Shown here piece after piece: positions 16,638-24,639 of a stretch of 64,000 nucleotides of DNA. A model generated the notes under the pieces. It was not told the DNA's origin, did no database searches, and saw nothing but the letters and a program-made list of their open reading frames with translations. Origin of the DNA: Streptomyces sp. Je 1-369 (GTDB lineage Bacteria > Actinomycetota > Actinomycetes > Streptomycetales > Streptomycetaceae); NCBI RefSeq assembly GCF_026810505.1, contig NZ_CP101750.1, positions 4,833,924 to 4,897,923 of the forward strand, read 5' to 3'. The position numbers and the translations under genes are program-made. Position 1 is the stretch's first letter. Every line of letters begins with the position of its first letter.

Positions 16638-17543
16638 TCAGGCGATCGGCTCGGGGACGGGGGCCGGGCGGGTGAAGGACTCGTGGCAGTGGTGGATCAG
16701 TTGGCGCAGGGCGGGGTTGTCCGTGGTGGACCAGGCCAGGGACAGGACGGGCTCCGTGTGGATGTCCGCGATCCTGCGGGTGGTCAGGCGGGGGCGGTGC
16801 TGGGCTACCAGGGACTCGGAGAGGATGGCGACGCCCAGGCCGCGGATCGCCAGGTCGGCGATTGCGCTGGGGGCGCCTGCCTGGAACGCGATTTCCATGT
16901 GGACGCCCGCCGCGGCGCAGGCGTCGTCGAAGACCCTGCGCACCCCGGCGCCCGTCGGGAGGCTCACCACCGAGTGGTGGGCCAGGTCTTCGAGGGTCAC
17001 CGCGGGCTTTTCGCAGAGCGGGTGGCCGATGGGCATCGCGGCCACCAGGGGCTCGCGGATGATCTCGTATGCCTCCAGGCCCGGTGGGGTGGAACCGGAG
17101 GTGCTGACCAGCGCTATGTCCGCGGTGCCCGCGCGCAGTCGCTCCAGGAGGCGGTCGGAGGTGTCTTCGAGGAGGGTGATCTCCACGCCGGGGTGCCGGT
17201 GGTGGAAGGCGGACAGCGCGTCGAAGAGCGGTGTGACCGTGCATGCCGTCACCATGCCGACCACGAGCCTGCCCCGGATCAGGCCGTTCACCTCGTCGAC
17301 CGCCTGCCGCACGGCGTCCACGGCCGCCAGGGCCGAGCGCGCGTGCCGCAGTGCGGCCACTCCGGCGGGGGTGAGTCGGGTGCTGCGGCCCGAGCGGTCG
17401 AACAGCGAAGTCCCGAGGTCGTGCTCCAACTGCCGGATCTGGGCGCTCACTCCGGACTGGCTGATGTGCACGCGCTCCGCGGCGCGAGTGAAGTTCTCCT
17501 CTTCGGCCACCGCGACGAAGTATTCGAGCTGCCTGAGTTCCAT
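16638..17543 (-). CDS. LysR-family transcriptional regulator
   Basis: 301 aa from ATG 17543 (MELRQLEYFVAVAEEENFTRAA), the standard LysR N terminus; a longer frame reading upstream has no ribosome binding site. Winged HTH at residues 1-60 (RVHISQSGVSAQIRQLEHDLG); effector-binding domain at about 90-290. It is convergent with the tRNA and divergent from the StrR-like regulator, with a 396-bp shared upstream region holding an inverted repeat. It resembles the second LysR of this region (25551) closely at the N terminus, so the two may be related regulators of the pathway. The effector is unknown. Confidence 0.92.
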   Translation of the reverse strand: MELRQLEYFVAVAEEENFTRAAERVHISQSGVSAQIRQLEHDLGTSLFDRSGRSTRLTPAGVAALRHARSALAAVDAVRQAVDEVNGLIRGRLVVGMVTACTVTPLFDALSAFHHRHPGVEITLLEDTSDRLLERLRAGTADIALVSTSGSTPPGLEAYEIIREPLVAAMPIGHPLCEKPAVTLEDLAHHSVVSLPTGAGVRRVFDDACAAAGVHMEIAFQAGAPSAIADLAIRGLGVAILSESLVAQHRPRLTTRRIADIHTEPVLSLAWSTTDNPALRQLIHHCHESFTRPAPVPEPIA

Positions 17544-17939
17544 GGCTCGTGATTCTAGTAATCGGTGATGGTATTCGTTCGGCTTCTGGTCAAATTCCGC
17601 TTGAGGAGAGATGGAGGTTTGGCGGAGGGGGGTTGGGGTGTGAGTGGGGAGGTTAACTGTCAAGCTAATTGGGGAATTTGGCTTGAAAGTGTGCGAGTGT
17701 GGCGGGCGTGGCCGCTGTCACAGTGGCCCCGTGGGGTACCTGGGCGGTAATTTAAGTAAACAACTATTCCAGGTTCCGGCGTTGTCACGAGTTCCGTTTG
17801 TGCCCTGCGCGGCGTCCATTCTGCGCATTCCATGAAGCATGTTCTGGGCAATCCGGTGGGAATTATTGATTCCGCTTCGCGGGGGCGACGGTTGCGTGTC
17901 GATGCAGACAGGCGAACTCTGACAGGGGGCGACGGGTTC
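17544..17939. other. 396-bp divergent region between LysR and StrR-like genes
   Basis: Locally AT-rich compared with the rest of the window. It contains CAAGCTAATT-GGGG-AATTTGGCTTG (17661-17685), an imperfect inverted repeat suited to a dimeric regulator, and TAATTTAAGTAAAC near 17748. A frame open from ATG 17832 into the StrR-like gene has no ribosome binding site, so I treat it as leader. Confidence 0.6.
17661..17685. promoter_or_regulatory. Operator-like inverted repeat between divergent regulators
   Basis: The arms CAAGC(T)AATT and AATT(TG)GCTTG are separated by GGGG. It lies about 120 bp upstream of the LysR start and about 255 bp upstream of the StrR-like start. Confidence 0.5.
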
Positions 17940-19196
17940 ATGTATGCGAGCGAGTCGACGGAAGCATGGGAAGCCGAGGAAGCCGAGGAAGCCGAGGAAG
18001 CTGCGGGAGTCGTGGCAGCGGTGGAAGCGGAAAAGAAGCCTTGGGAAATACGGCCGCATTCACTGCCGGTCGAACGGATACCCGTCGACCTCTTGTGGTC
18101 GGCCGACTCACCGCGGCTGGTCGGCGAGAACGTCGACCACATCCGGGTCCTGGCCGAGGCCGGATCCGATCTGCCGCCGATCCTCGTCCACCGGCCGACG
18201 ATGCGCGTCATCGACGGCATGCACCGCCTGCGGGCGACCGTGCTGCGCGGTGAGCGGGAGATCGCCGTCCGGTTTCTCGACGGATACGAGCCGGACGTGT
18301 TCATCGTGGCCGTCCAGGCCAACACCACCCACGGGCTGCCCCTGACACGGGCCGACCGCAACGCCGCGGCCACCCGCATCATCCACTCCCACCCGCAGTG
18401 GTCGGACCGCATGATCGCCTCGTTCGCCGGTCTCTCGCCCAAGACGGTCGGGAGCATCCGGCGCAGGCTCGGCGACGATCTGCCCGCCGCGCCGGTGCGG
18501 ATCGGGCGCGACGGCCGGACGCGGCCGGTCGACAGCAGCAGCGCACGCGCCGCCACCGGCGAGTTCATCCGGACCCACCCCGACGCGACGCTGCGGCAGA
18601 TCGCCGGGGCCGCCGGAGTCTCCCGTTCCACCGCCCGTGACGTGCGCAGGAAGTTGGAGGAGGGGGATCAGGGGCTGGGAGTGGTGGCGCGGCCGCGGCT
18701 CGTTCCCTCGCCGCATCACCAGGACGCGCCCGACCTCACAGCCATCCCCGCCCTGGGAGCGGTGGGAGCGGTGGGAGCGGTGGGGGCGATGGGAGAGAGG
18801 GGTGGCATGGGAACGGTGGGGTCTGTGGGGTCCATGCCGGTGGGAGATGCGGCGGGGAGTGCTGTGGGTGCCGTGGCTCTGACGGCCCGGATCGCCTCCG
18901 ATTCCGCTGTCACATCGCCCATTTCCGCGCGGCTCAGCCCTGCGGACGCGGAGCAGAGCGTCGCCGCCGACCTCATTCCGATCCTGAAGCGGGACCCCTC
19001 CATCCGCTTCACCGACTCCGGCCGTCTGCTGCTGCGGCTCCTCGACGCGGCCACGCTGCCCCCCGACGAGTGGAACCGGCTCATCGAGAGCGTTCCGGCC
19101 CACTGCGTCGACATGGTGGCGAACGTGGCACGCGCCTGCGGAGAGGTCTGGCTCAACGTCGCACAGGAAGTGGACAGTCGCTCCGCACAGCGGTGA
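17940..19196 (+). CDS. StrR/NovG-like ParB-domain transcriptional regulator
   Basis: 418 aa if started at ATG 17940, which follows an AGGGGG. Residues about 37-140 form a ParB/sulfiredoxin-type fold (PVERIPVDLL, then RLVGENVDHIRVLAE, ILVHRPTMRVIDGMHRL and VQANTTHGLPLTRADR), with HTH segments after it (IASFAGLSPKTVGSIRRRL and LRQIAGAAGVSRSTARDVRRKL). This is the layout of StrR, NovG and Bbr, pathway-specific activators of antibiotic clusters. It has two low-complexity insertions from 9-bp repeats: an EAEEAEEAEE stretch near the N terminus and GAVGAVGAVGAMG around residue 275. Probably the activator of the adjacent genes; its targets are inferred from position only. Confidence 0.85.
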   Translation: MYASESTEAWEAEEAEEAEEAAGVVAAVEAEKKPWEIRPHSLPVERIPVDLLWSADSPRLVGENVDHIRVLAEAGSDLPPILVHRPTMRVIDGMHRLRATVLRGEREIAVRFLDGYEPDVFIVAVQANTTHGLPLTRADRNAAATRIIHSHPQWSDRMIASFAGLSPKTVGSIRRRLGDDLPAAPVRIGRDGRTRPVDSSSARAATGEFIRTHPDATLRQIAGAAGVSRSTARDVRRKLEEGDQGLGVVARPRLVPSPHHQDAPDLTAIPALGAVGAVGAVGAMGERGGMGTVGSVGSMPVGDAAGSAVGAVALTARIASDSAVTSPISARLSPADAEQSVAADLIPILKRDPSIRFTDSGRLLLRLLDAATLPPDEWNRLIESVPAHCVDMVANVARACGEVWLNVAQEVDSRSAQR

Positions 19197-19239
19197 CAGC
19201 CGGGGCAACCGGCGGTAGCCGGGTGCACCGGAGGCGACT

Positions 19240-20742
19240 TCAGTCTCGTACGACCGTCTTCGTGCGCATCAGGAAATCGGAGAGGTAGCCGTCGTGCGGC
19301 AGCCCGGGCCGCATCCAGTGGGTCGGGTGGTCTCCGACGTACAGGTTGGCGATGGACGGTTCCGCCAGGAGCCCGTCGAGCAGCGGTTCCTGGTGCGTCA
19401 GCGCGGTGAGCACCAGGCTGTCGCGCAGCGGAGCGATTCCGTCCGCCGGGCGCCAGGGTGCCACCCACACACAGGGGAAGGGGAGTTCGGCGCCGAGCTG
19501 AGGGGCGTCGGCGCGGTCGAGCTGGTGGACTGCCGGGCGCAGGACCGCGCTGCCGTCACCCAGCTCGTCCGCCACCGTGTCCGCGCCCAGCCAGGCCCGG
19601 GCCCCCGCGGCACGGCGCCCCACGTACTCCGCGAGCGCCCGGGCACCGGCGGCCGGTTGTACGGGCAGCACCGCCTTCGGGTGGTCCGGCGGGAGGCTGG
19701 GCAGCGCCGAGAACCGTTCGGCGAGCGCCTCGCACAGCGGCGTCGGGTCGCCCTCCACCAGGACGGCCGTCGTGTTCACGCAGCCCGTACCGCCGCGCCC
19801 GGCGACGGAGTCCACGATGGTGTCGAGGTGGTCGCGCCAGTCCACGTCGGCCGTCAGCAGGACCTTGGAACGGCCGGGGCCCTGGAGCAGGACGGTCGCG
19901 TCCGCGCCGTACTTGCGGACCACGTCCTCGCCGCCGTACACCAGGCCCAGATCGGCGCCCCGCAGCACGGCGTCCGCGCCCGCGTGGTCCGTGGGCAGCA
20001 GCGTGATCTCGTCGTTCCCGAAGCCCGCGAGGCGCAGCGCGGAGACGAGCCGGTGCGGCGTGAACGGCTCGCGGCGGGAGGGCCGGACCGTGACGCGGAA
20101 GCCCAGCGCGAGCGCCTCGGGCCACAGGCTGTGGGTGCCGGGGTGGTTGCCCGCCGCGTGCACGGCGAAGGTGTCGCCGCGCCGGGTGTGGACGGCCCGG
20201 CCGCTCCTGACCAGCGGGTCCCGCCAGTCGGTGACCGCGCCGGCGGGCCGTGCCTGTGCGATGCCGGTCGCGATGTCCCGGAGCCGTTCCGCGATCCGGT
20301 CGACGGCCGAGGTGACCTCCGTGAGCGGAACGCCGCCGACGCGGCTGACCAGGAGGCGGTACTCCGCCACGCTCAGCCCGGCGACGGTGCCGGTGGCGAA
20401 CAGGTCGGCCGCGGCGGCGATCCTGCGTACCCGCTCATCGGCCGGTGCGGGGGCCGCGCGGCGGAGCGCGGAGTGGGTGCGGCTGACGAACGGCGGGGGT
20501 ACGAGGCTCAGTTCGGCGGCGGGGCGGCCGGTCACGTCCGTGACCACCTGGCGGTTTCTGGCGCGGAACGCGCCGCGGGGGCCGAGCGCGTCGAGCTGCA
20601 CCGGCTCCTGCACCGGCTCCTGCACCGGCTCCTGCACCGGTTTCCGCACCGGATCGCCGGTCGTGCCGTCCTGGGCGGGCGTCGGGGTGTCGGGATACGG
20701 GGTGTCGGGGTTCGGGGTCTCGGGATTCGGGGTGGATGGCAT
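19240..20742 (-). CDS. LuxC-like acyl-CoA/acyl-protein reductase
   Basis: 500 aa, in the aldehyde-dehydrogenase superfamily branch of LuxC fatty acid reductases, which reduce an acyl thioester to an aldehyde with NADPH. The catalytic cysteine is Cys321 in GRGGTGCVNTT; the nucleotide-binding half precedes it (TFAVHAAGNHPGTHSLWPEALALGF). The first 60 residues are a Pro-rich extension with repeats (PNPETPNPDTPYPDTP and four PVQE-type units). ATG at 20742 shares one base with the stop of the LuxE-like gene (TAATG), so the two are translationally coupled and probably work as a reductase-ligase pair. It is not evidence for light production: no LuxAB is present. The acyl substrate is unknown. Confidence 0.85.
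   Translation of the reverse strand: MPSTPNPETPNPDTPYPDTPTPAQDGTTGDPVRKPVQEPVQEPVQEPVQLDALGPRGAFRARNRQVVTDVTGRPAAELSLVPPPFVSRTHSALRRAAPAPADERVRRIAAAADLFATGTVAGLSVAEYRLLVSRVGGVPLTEVTSAVDRIAERLRDIATGIAQARPAGAVTDWRDPLVRSGRAVHTRRGDTFAVHAAGNHPGTHSLWPEALALGFRVTVRPSRREPFTPHRLVSALRLAGFGNDEITLLPTDHAGADAVLRGADLGLVYGGEDVVRKYGADATVLLQGPGRSKVLLTADVDWRDHLDTIVDSVAGRGGTGCVNTTAVLVEGDPTPLCEALAERFSALPSLPPDHPKAVLPVQPAAGARALAEYVGRRAAGARAWLGADTVADELGDGSAVLRPAVHQLDRADAPQLGAELPFPCVWVAPWRPADGIAPLRDSLVLTALTHQEPLLDGLLAEPSIANLYVGDHPTHWMRPGLPHDGYLSDFLMRTKTVVRD
20598..20646. repeat. 12-bp tandem repeat within the LuxC-like gene
   Basis: Four consecutive 12-bp units of CTGCACCGGCTC type, in frame, which encode the PVQE repeats near the protein N terminus. 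A second imperfect 12-bp array at about 20692-20737 encodes the PNPETPNPDTP stretch. Confidence 0.85.
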
Positions 20743-21842
20743 TAGTACACGCCCTCCACCACGTCCTCGTTCTCGAACCTGCTGACCGGCGCGATGTCGG
20801 CCACGGAGTCGCCGGGGCCGCCGTCGAGCGGCTCGACCCGCGTGGCCAGGTCGCGTTCGAGGTTGTTGGGGAGCAGGAACGACTTGCTGACGTGGCTGGC
20901 CACGACCCGGCCGCGCGCCCCGTACGGGACCGGCCTGAGCGTCTCGGGGTCGACGACCGAGAAGGTGACGTACGGACTCAGCGTGTCGAAGACACAGGGG
21001 TCGTCGTCGCCGAGGCCGGGGCGCTCGCCCGCGAAGCCGAGGATCATCGTGCTGCCGTAGTTCCCGGAGAAGACGGTGTCGGGGAAGATCTCCGTCCGGT
21101 ACACCTGGCGGGAGTCGGGGTCGAGCTGTGTGCCGCCCCAACGGATCGCCCTGACCTTCTCGTTGATGAGCTCCACGAGTTCGTCGCGGCGCGCGATCCG
21201 GTCCAGGATCGGCGGGGTGACGGTGAGGATGCCGATGTTCTGCGAGCGCAGTACGTCCGCCGCCTGGTCTACGACGTGCTCGGCGTAGTCGTCGGCCTCG
21301 CTGCCGCGGCCCCCGGATATCAGGCGCTTCACCCAGCGCGGGTCGAGGTCGATGGTGAATCCGTGGTTGCCGTGCGTCGTTGCCGAGCCCCGGAAGAACT
21401 CACCGACGATGTGCGGGCCGCTGGGGACGATTCCCAGCCAGTTTGCGCCCCGCGGGAAGCCGTGGGCGTCCAGTTGCTCGCCGGTCCAGTGGAGCAGCCG
21501 TCGGCGCCAGTCGCCGTGCAGGACGACTCGTTTGGGGGCGCCGGTGGTGCCGCCGCTCTCGAACACGCCCCGTACGTCCGGGTTTTCGCCGTACCCGCGC
21601 GGGATCAGGTCCTCGGCTCGGACCTTGCGCAGTTCGGCGGCGACATTGGGGAAGCGTACGAGGTCGGCCACCGAGGAGATGTCGGTCCGCGGGTCGAAGT
21701 CCAGGGACTTCGCGCGCTCCAGCCAGTACGGGGAGCCGGTCTCGGGGCCGAAGTGCCAGTCCATCGCGGCCCTGATGTATTCGTCCGGGTCGGGCCGGAC
21801 GCCGGGCGGGAGGTCGAGGATGTCCCAGGTATTCGACGTCAT
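20742..21842 (-). CDS. LuxE-like acyl-protein synthetase / acyl-adenylating ligase
   Basis: 366 aa, a short ANL-superfamily member of the LuxE/phenylacetate-CoA-ligase-like group. The nucleotide-binding loop is FESGGTTGAPKRVVL, the second adenylate-forming block is NYGSTMILGF, and SRFENEDVVEGVY ends the protein. It lacks the full C-terminal domain of CoA ligases, as LuxE does. It should activate a carboxylic acid as acyl-AMP and pass it to a thiol for LuxC reduction. ATG 21842 has GGAAGGA about 12 nt upstream and overlaps the stop of the preceding gene by four bases (ATGA). The only visible Cys candidate is in DDDPCVFDTL; whether it is the acyl-carrying Cys is unclear. Confidence 0.82.
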   Translation of the reverse strand: MTSNTWDILDLPPGVRPDPDEYIRAAMDWHFGPETGSPYWLERAKSLDFDPRTDISSVADLVRFPNVAAELRKVRAEDLIPRGYGENPDVRGVFESGGTTGAPKRVVLHGDWRRRLLHWTGEQLDAHGFPRGANWLGIVPSGPHIVGEFFRGSATTHGNHGFTIDLDPRWVKRLISGGRGSEADDYAEHVVDQAADVLRSQNIGILTVTPPILDRIARRDELVELINEKVRAIRWGGTQLDPDSRQVYRTEIFPDTVFSGNYGSTMILGFAGERPGLGDDDPCVFDTLSPYVTFSVVDPETLRPVPYGARGRVVASHVSKSFLLPNNLERDLATRVEPLDGGPGDSVADIAPVSRFENEDVVEGVY

Positions 21843-22315
21843 GTGGTTGTCGTTGTCCTTCCCGGCTTTTCGCCCGACATTTTCTCTTTTGAAGGAACCG
21901 TGGCATTGGAACCGGGGCTGTTCGGGGGTGTCAACACCGCCACGGGTGTCCCGGTGATAGCTGTCCCGGAGAACGCCGTCCCGGCGAAAGCCGGGCCCAG
22001 GGCCTGCAACGACGCCAGGTCGTGCAGTCCCTCGACCGTGCCCTCCGCCTCGAAGGTGGCGCGTATGTCCGGGGGCCGCCCGATCAGTGCGAGGGCGGCG
22101 TTCGGGGGCAGTTCGTCCAGCGGTGGCCGCTCGTCCGTCTCCCAGAGCATCACCGCGCCCCACCGGTTCTGCTCCCGGTCCGCGAAGTAGATCTTCAGCC
22201 GCAGACCGGGCACCTGGGTCCAGTGGTCGAGCGTGTGGTCGCGCAGGTGTTCGCGCATGGACTCGATGGTCTGCGGCGTGCCGTCCAGGTGCCACCAGGC
22301 GACGTCGACCCTCAT
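21839..22315 (-). CDS. Small ferredoxin-like alpha/beta protein (YdhR/EthD-type), with Thr/Ser-rich tail
   Basis: 158 aa. Residues 1-110 look like one dimeric alpha-beta barrel subunit: a first strand MRVDVAWWHLDG, a helix SMREHLRDHTLDHWTQ, then strands GLRLKIYFADREQNRWGAVMLWET and RATFEAEGTVEG. This pattern fits YdhR/EthD-like putative monooxygenases or cyclases. The last 45 residues are low-complexity (GTAFSGTAITGTPVAV, ending TTTTT) and may be disordered. The ATG at 22315 overlaps the stop of a 17-codon ORF by four bases, and its own stop overlaps the LuxE-like start. Function inferred from fold only; the family call is tentative. Confidence 0.65.
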   Translation of the reverse strand: MRVDVAWWHLDGTPQTIESMREHLRDHTLDHWTQVPGLRLKIYFADREQNRWGAVMLWETDERPPLDELPPNAALALIGRPPDIRATFEAEGTVEGLHDLASLQALGPAFAGTAFSGTAITGTPVAVLTPPNSPGSNATVPSKEKMSGEKPGRTTTTT

Positions 22316-22365
22316 GGCAGTGCTCGCAAGACGTGACTGATCGTGTGCGGTGCGTAACTGGACAT
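22312..22365 (-). CDS. 17-aa leader ORF coupled to the YdhR-like gene
   Basis: ATG 22365 with a strong Shine-Dalgarno GGAGG five bases upstream encodes MSSYAPHTISHVLRALP and stops at TGA 22314-22312, overlapping the next ATG as ATGA. The YdhR-like gene has no ribosome binding site of its own, so this mini-ORF probably delivers ribosomes to the operon. It could be a simple coupling leader, a regulatory peptide, or a substrate peptide; nothing in the sequence decides. Confidence 0.55.
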   Translation of the reverse strand: MSSYAPHTISHVLRALP

Positions 22366-22472
22366 GGGTGCCTCCGTCTTCGGTGTGAGAGGGCGGGAGG
22401 GGAGAGGGAGGGAGCGGAGGGGCAGGGAAGCCAGTGAGCGTACGGGGCGTTCGGCCCGGACGCCGAGGTGGC

Positions 22473-22492
22473 GACTGAGGAATTCCTCAGTC
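22473..22492. promoter_or_regulatory. Perfect 20-bp palindrome, likely operator
   Basis: GACTGAGGAATTCCTCAGTC reads identically on both strands, with no loop. It lies 108 bp upstream of the 17-aa ORF start on one side and 187 bp upstream of the NTF2-like gene on the other. Being loop-free, it fits a protein-binding site rather than a terminator. Confidence 0.65.
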
Positions 22493-22582
22493 CCCCGGCA
22501 GCCGTCGGTAGCGCAGCCGTCGGTAGCGCAGTCGCCGGGAGCCCCCCGGCAGTCGTCCTGGTCCCGCGAACCAGATCTATTG

Positions 22583-22599
22583 CTTCTGGTTGCCAGAAG
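22583..22599. promoter_or_regulatory. Inverted repeat, likely operator of the NTF2-like/MFS operon
   Basis: CTTCTGG and CCAGAAG separated by TTG, perfect arms, 80 bp upstream of the NTF2-like gene start. The size fits a dimeric regulator. Confidence 0.5.
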
Positions 22600-22678
22600 T
22601 AAGGGGAGTTGGACTTGCCAGATCCCCGCAGCCAAGCTTGACGGTGCTGGAAATCAGCTCTGAACGAGAGGCTCCCCT

Positions 22679-23041
22679 GTGTCCGAATATGAGAAGGCCT
22701 TCAAGCCGGAAGACATCACGCGGCTGTTCGTCGAGCGCGCCAACAAGGGCGACGCGACCGGCGTGGCGGAGCTCTACGCGGAGGACGCGGTGGTCGCCTT
22801 CCCGCCCGGCCAGATCACCCAGGGGCGCGAGGCCATCCGCAAGCTGTGGGAAATGGCGATGACGCGCAACCCCAAGTTCGAGCCGGAGGAGCCCCTTCCG
22901 ACTCTGATCAACGGTGACATCGCGCTCACGTCCACCCCGCCGAAGGACGGCACGGGCGCGCGCGCCCAGGTCGTGCGCCGCCAGCCCGACGGTTCGTGGC
23001 TGCGCATCCTCGACCAGCCCGAATTCATCCAGCCCAAGTAA
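22679..23041 (+). CDS. SnoaL/DUF4440-like NTF2-fold protein
   Basis: 120 aa from GTG 22679 with GAGAGG seven bases upstream. It has the NTF2-like cone pattern: an N-terminal helix (ITRLFVERANKGDATGVAELYAEDAVVAFPPG), then GREAIRKLW, ending in strands (ARAQVVRRQPDGSWLRILDQPEF). Proteins of this fold in biosynthetic clusters act as cyclases, epoxide hydrolases or hydroxylase partners, and others are only scaffolds. No certain catalytic His/Asp pair can be assigned by eye. The MFS gene follows after 22 bp, so they share an operon. Confidence 0.8.
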   Translation: MSEYEKAFKPEDITRLFVERANKGDATGVAELYAEDAVVAFPPGQITQGREAIRKLWEMAMTRNPKFEPEEPLPTLINGDIALTSTPPKDGTGARAQVVRRQPDGSWLRILDQPEFIQPK

Positions 23042-23063
23042 TCGACCCCGGGGGAGATCAGCC

Positions 23064-24632
23064 ATGGCCAAGCGGTGGTGGACGTTGGTGGTCGTCTGTG
23101 CGTCGACCTTCATGCTCCTGCTGGATGCCACCATCGTCACGGTCGTCCTGCCGCAGATCCAGAGCGGACTCGACAGCAGCTTCGCCGACGCGCAATGGGT
23201 CGTCGACGCCTACTCGCTGACCCTCGCCGCGATGCTGCTGGTCGGCGGTTCGCTGGCCGACCGCTACGGCTACCGCAAGCTGTTCATGGTGGGCCTCGCC
23301 GTCTTCACCGTCAGCTCGCTGCTCTGCGGTATCGCGTCCTCCCCCCTCATGCTGATCCTCTCGCGTGCCGCACAGGGCATCGGCGGATCGGTCATGTACG
23401 CCACGTCGCTGGCGCTGCTCGCCCGGACCTTCACCGGGAAGGAGCGGGGCGTCGCCTTCGGCGTCTGGGGTGCGGTGACGGGCCTGGCCTCCGGACTCGG
23501 GCCCGTCTTCGGCGGGTTGATCGCGGCCAACATCAGCTGGCGCGGCATCTTCCTCATCAACGTTCCCCTCGGCGTCATCGCCATCCTGGTGACGCTGTGG
23601 AAGGTCGACGAGTCCCCGGCGCGGGGCAGGCTCAAGCTGGACTGGCCGGGCTTCGTCCTGTTTACCAGTGGTCTGGTCGCGCTGATCTACGGTCTGATCC
23701 GGGCCGGTGAGACGGAGTGGGGCAACACCGACGTCGTGCTGTGGCTGGGTGCGGCCGCCGCCCTCCTGATCACCTTCCTGATCGTGGAACTCCGGTCCGC
23801 GGAACCTCTGTTCGACCTGTCGCTGTTCCGCACCCCGACGTTCGTGGGCGGCTCGATAGCCGCGTTCACCATGAACGGCTCGCTGTTCGCGATGCTCCTC
23901 TACCTGGTGCTCTACCTGCAGAACGGCCTCGGCTACTCCGTGCTCGAATCCAGCGTGCGCCTGCTGGTGATCAGCGTGTGCGCCCTGGTGGCGTCGACCG
24001 TCGCGGGACGGCTGAGCAGCAAGCTGCCGGTGAAGTGGCTGATCGGCCCCGGTCTCCTTCTCGTCGGCATCGGCCTGCTCCTCATGTCGGGGAACGACGC
24101 GTCGAGCAGCTGGACCCACCTCATCCCCGGCTTCGTCGTGGCCGGTATCGGCAGCGGCGTCGTCAACCCGCCGCTCGCCTCCACCGCCGTCGGCGTGGTC
24201 ACGCCGGACCGGTCGGGCACCGCGTCGGGCATCAACATCACCTTCCGGCAGGTCGGCATGGCCGCCAGCATCCCGATCCTCGGCTCCATCTTCACGGCGT
24301 CGCTCCACGACGACGTCCTGCGGAACCTGTCGGGCATTCCGGAGCTGGCGAGCAGCGCCCCGGGTGTCGCGGCCGCCGTCGAGCACGGCGACGTGTCGGG
24401 GCTCGGCGAGAAGGTGCCGGCGTCGATGCGGGACGAGGTCGCCACCGCGCTGCACTCCGGTTACGCGGAGGCGCTCAACGATCTGCTGATCATCACCGGT
24501 GTACTGGCCCTGGCCGGAGCGGTGTTCGCCTTCTTCCTGATCCGCACCAAGGACTTCCTGGCCGCCAAGCAGCCGCCGCAGGACGCCGGTGACGCCGGTG
24601 TCGAGGCGGGCGAGCCGCAGCCCGTGAAGTGA
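23064..24632 (+). CDS. DHA2-family MFS drug exporter (14 TM)
   Basis: 522 aa from ATG 23064 with GGGGGAG nearby; a longer in-frame reading overlaps the preceding gene and is rejected. DHA2 hallmarks are LLDATIVTVVLPQIQ in TM1, GGSLADRYGYRK after TM2 (motif A) and the motif C region WGAVTGLASGLGPVFGGLI. About 14 membrane segments follow, ending in a hydrophilic Asp/Glu/Pro tail. Drug-proton antiporters of this family commonly export the product of the cluster and give self-resistance. Its stop lies 7 bp from that of the convergent LysR gene. Confidence 0.93.
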   Translation: MAKRWWTLVVVCASTFMLLLDATIVTVVLPQIQSGLDSSFADAQWVVDAYSLTLAAMLLVGGSLADRYGYRKLFMVGLAVFTVSSLLCGIASSPLMLILSRAAQGIGGSVMYATSLALLARTFTGKERGVAFGVWGAVTGLASGLGPVFGGLIAANISWRGIFLINVPLGVIAILVTLWKVDESPARGRLKLDWPGFVLFTSGLVALIYGLIRAGETEWGNTDVVLWLGAAAALLITFLIVELRSAEPLFDLSLFRTPTFVGGSIAAFTMNGSLFAMLLYLVLYLQNGLGYSVLESSVRLLVISVCALVASTVAGRLSSKLPVKWLIGPGLLLVGIGLLLMSGNDASSSWTHLIPGFVVAGIGSGVVNPPLASTAVGVVTPDRSGTASGINITFRQVGMAASIPILGSIFTASLHDDVLRNLSGIPELASSAPGVAAAVEHGDVSGLGEKVPASMRDEVATALHSGYAEALNDLLIITGVLALAGAVFAFFLIRTKDFLAAKQPPQDAGDAGVEAGEPQPVK

Positions 24633-24639
24633 CGGCGCG

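Larger units (their letters stand above)
22366..22678. other. 313-bp divergent promoter region of the LuxEC operon and the NTF2-like/MFS operon
   Basis: No gene beyond the 17-aa ORF. It holds a perfect 20-bp palindrome (22473-22492), two 15-bp direct repeats GCAGCCGTCGGTAGC with a partial third (about 22499-22535), and CTTCTGG-TTG-CCAGAAG (22583-22599). Two or more regulators probably act here. Confidence 0.6.

Noticed and set aside
16560..16640. Attachment site duplication from an integrated element at tRNA-Thr
   Set aside because: I saw no second copy of the tRNA 3' end further right and no integrase gene, so integration is not shown; a full-text search would settle it.
17832..17939. Upstream ATG extension of the StrR-like regulator
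   Set aside because: No ribosome binding site before 17832; the sequence is AT-rich leader and ParB-family proteins do not have this extension.
19240..21842. Bioluminescence operon (LuxC and LuxE homologues)
   Set aside because: No LuxA/LuxB; the only luciferase-like protein (56330) is a MupA/Atu3640-type enzyme in another cluster.
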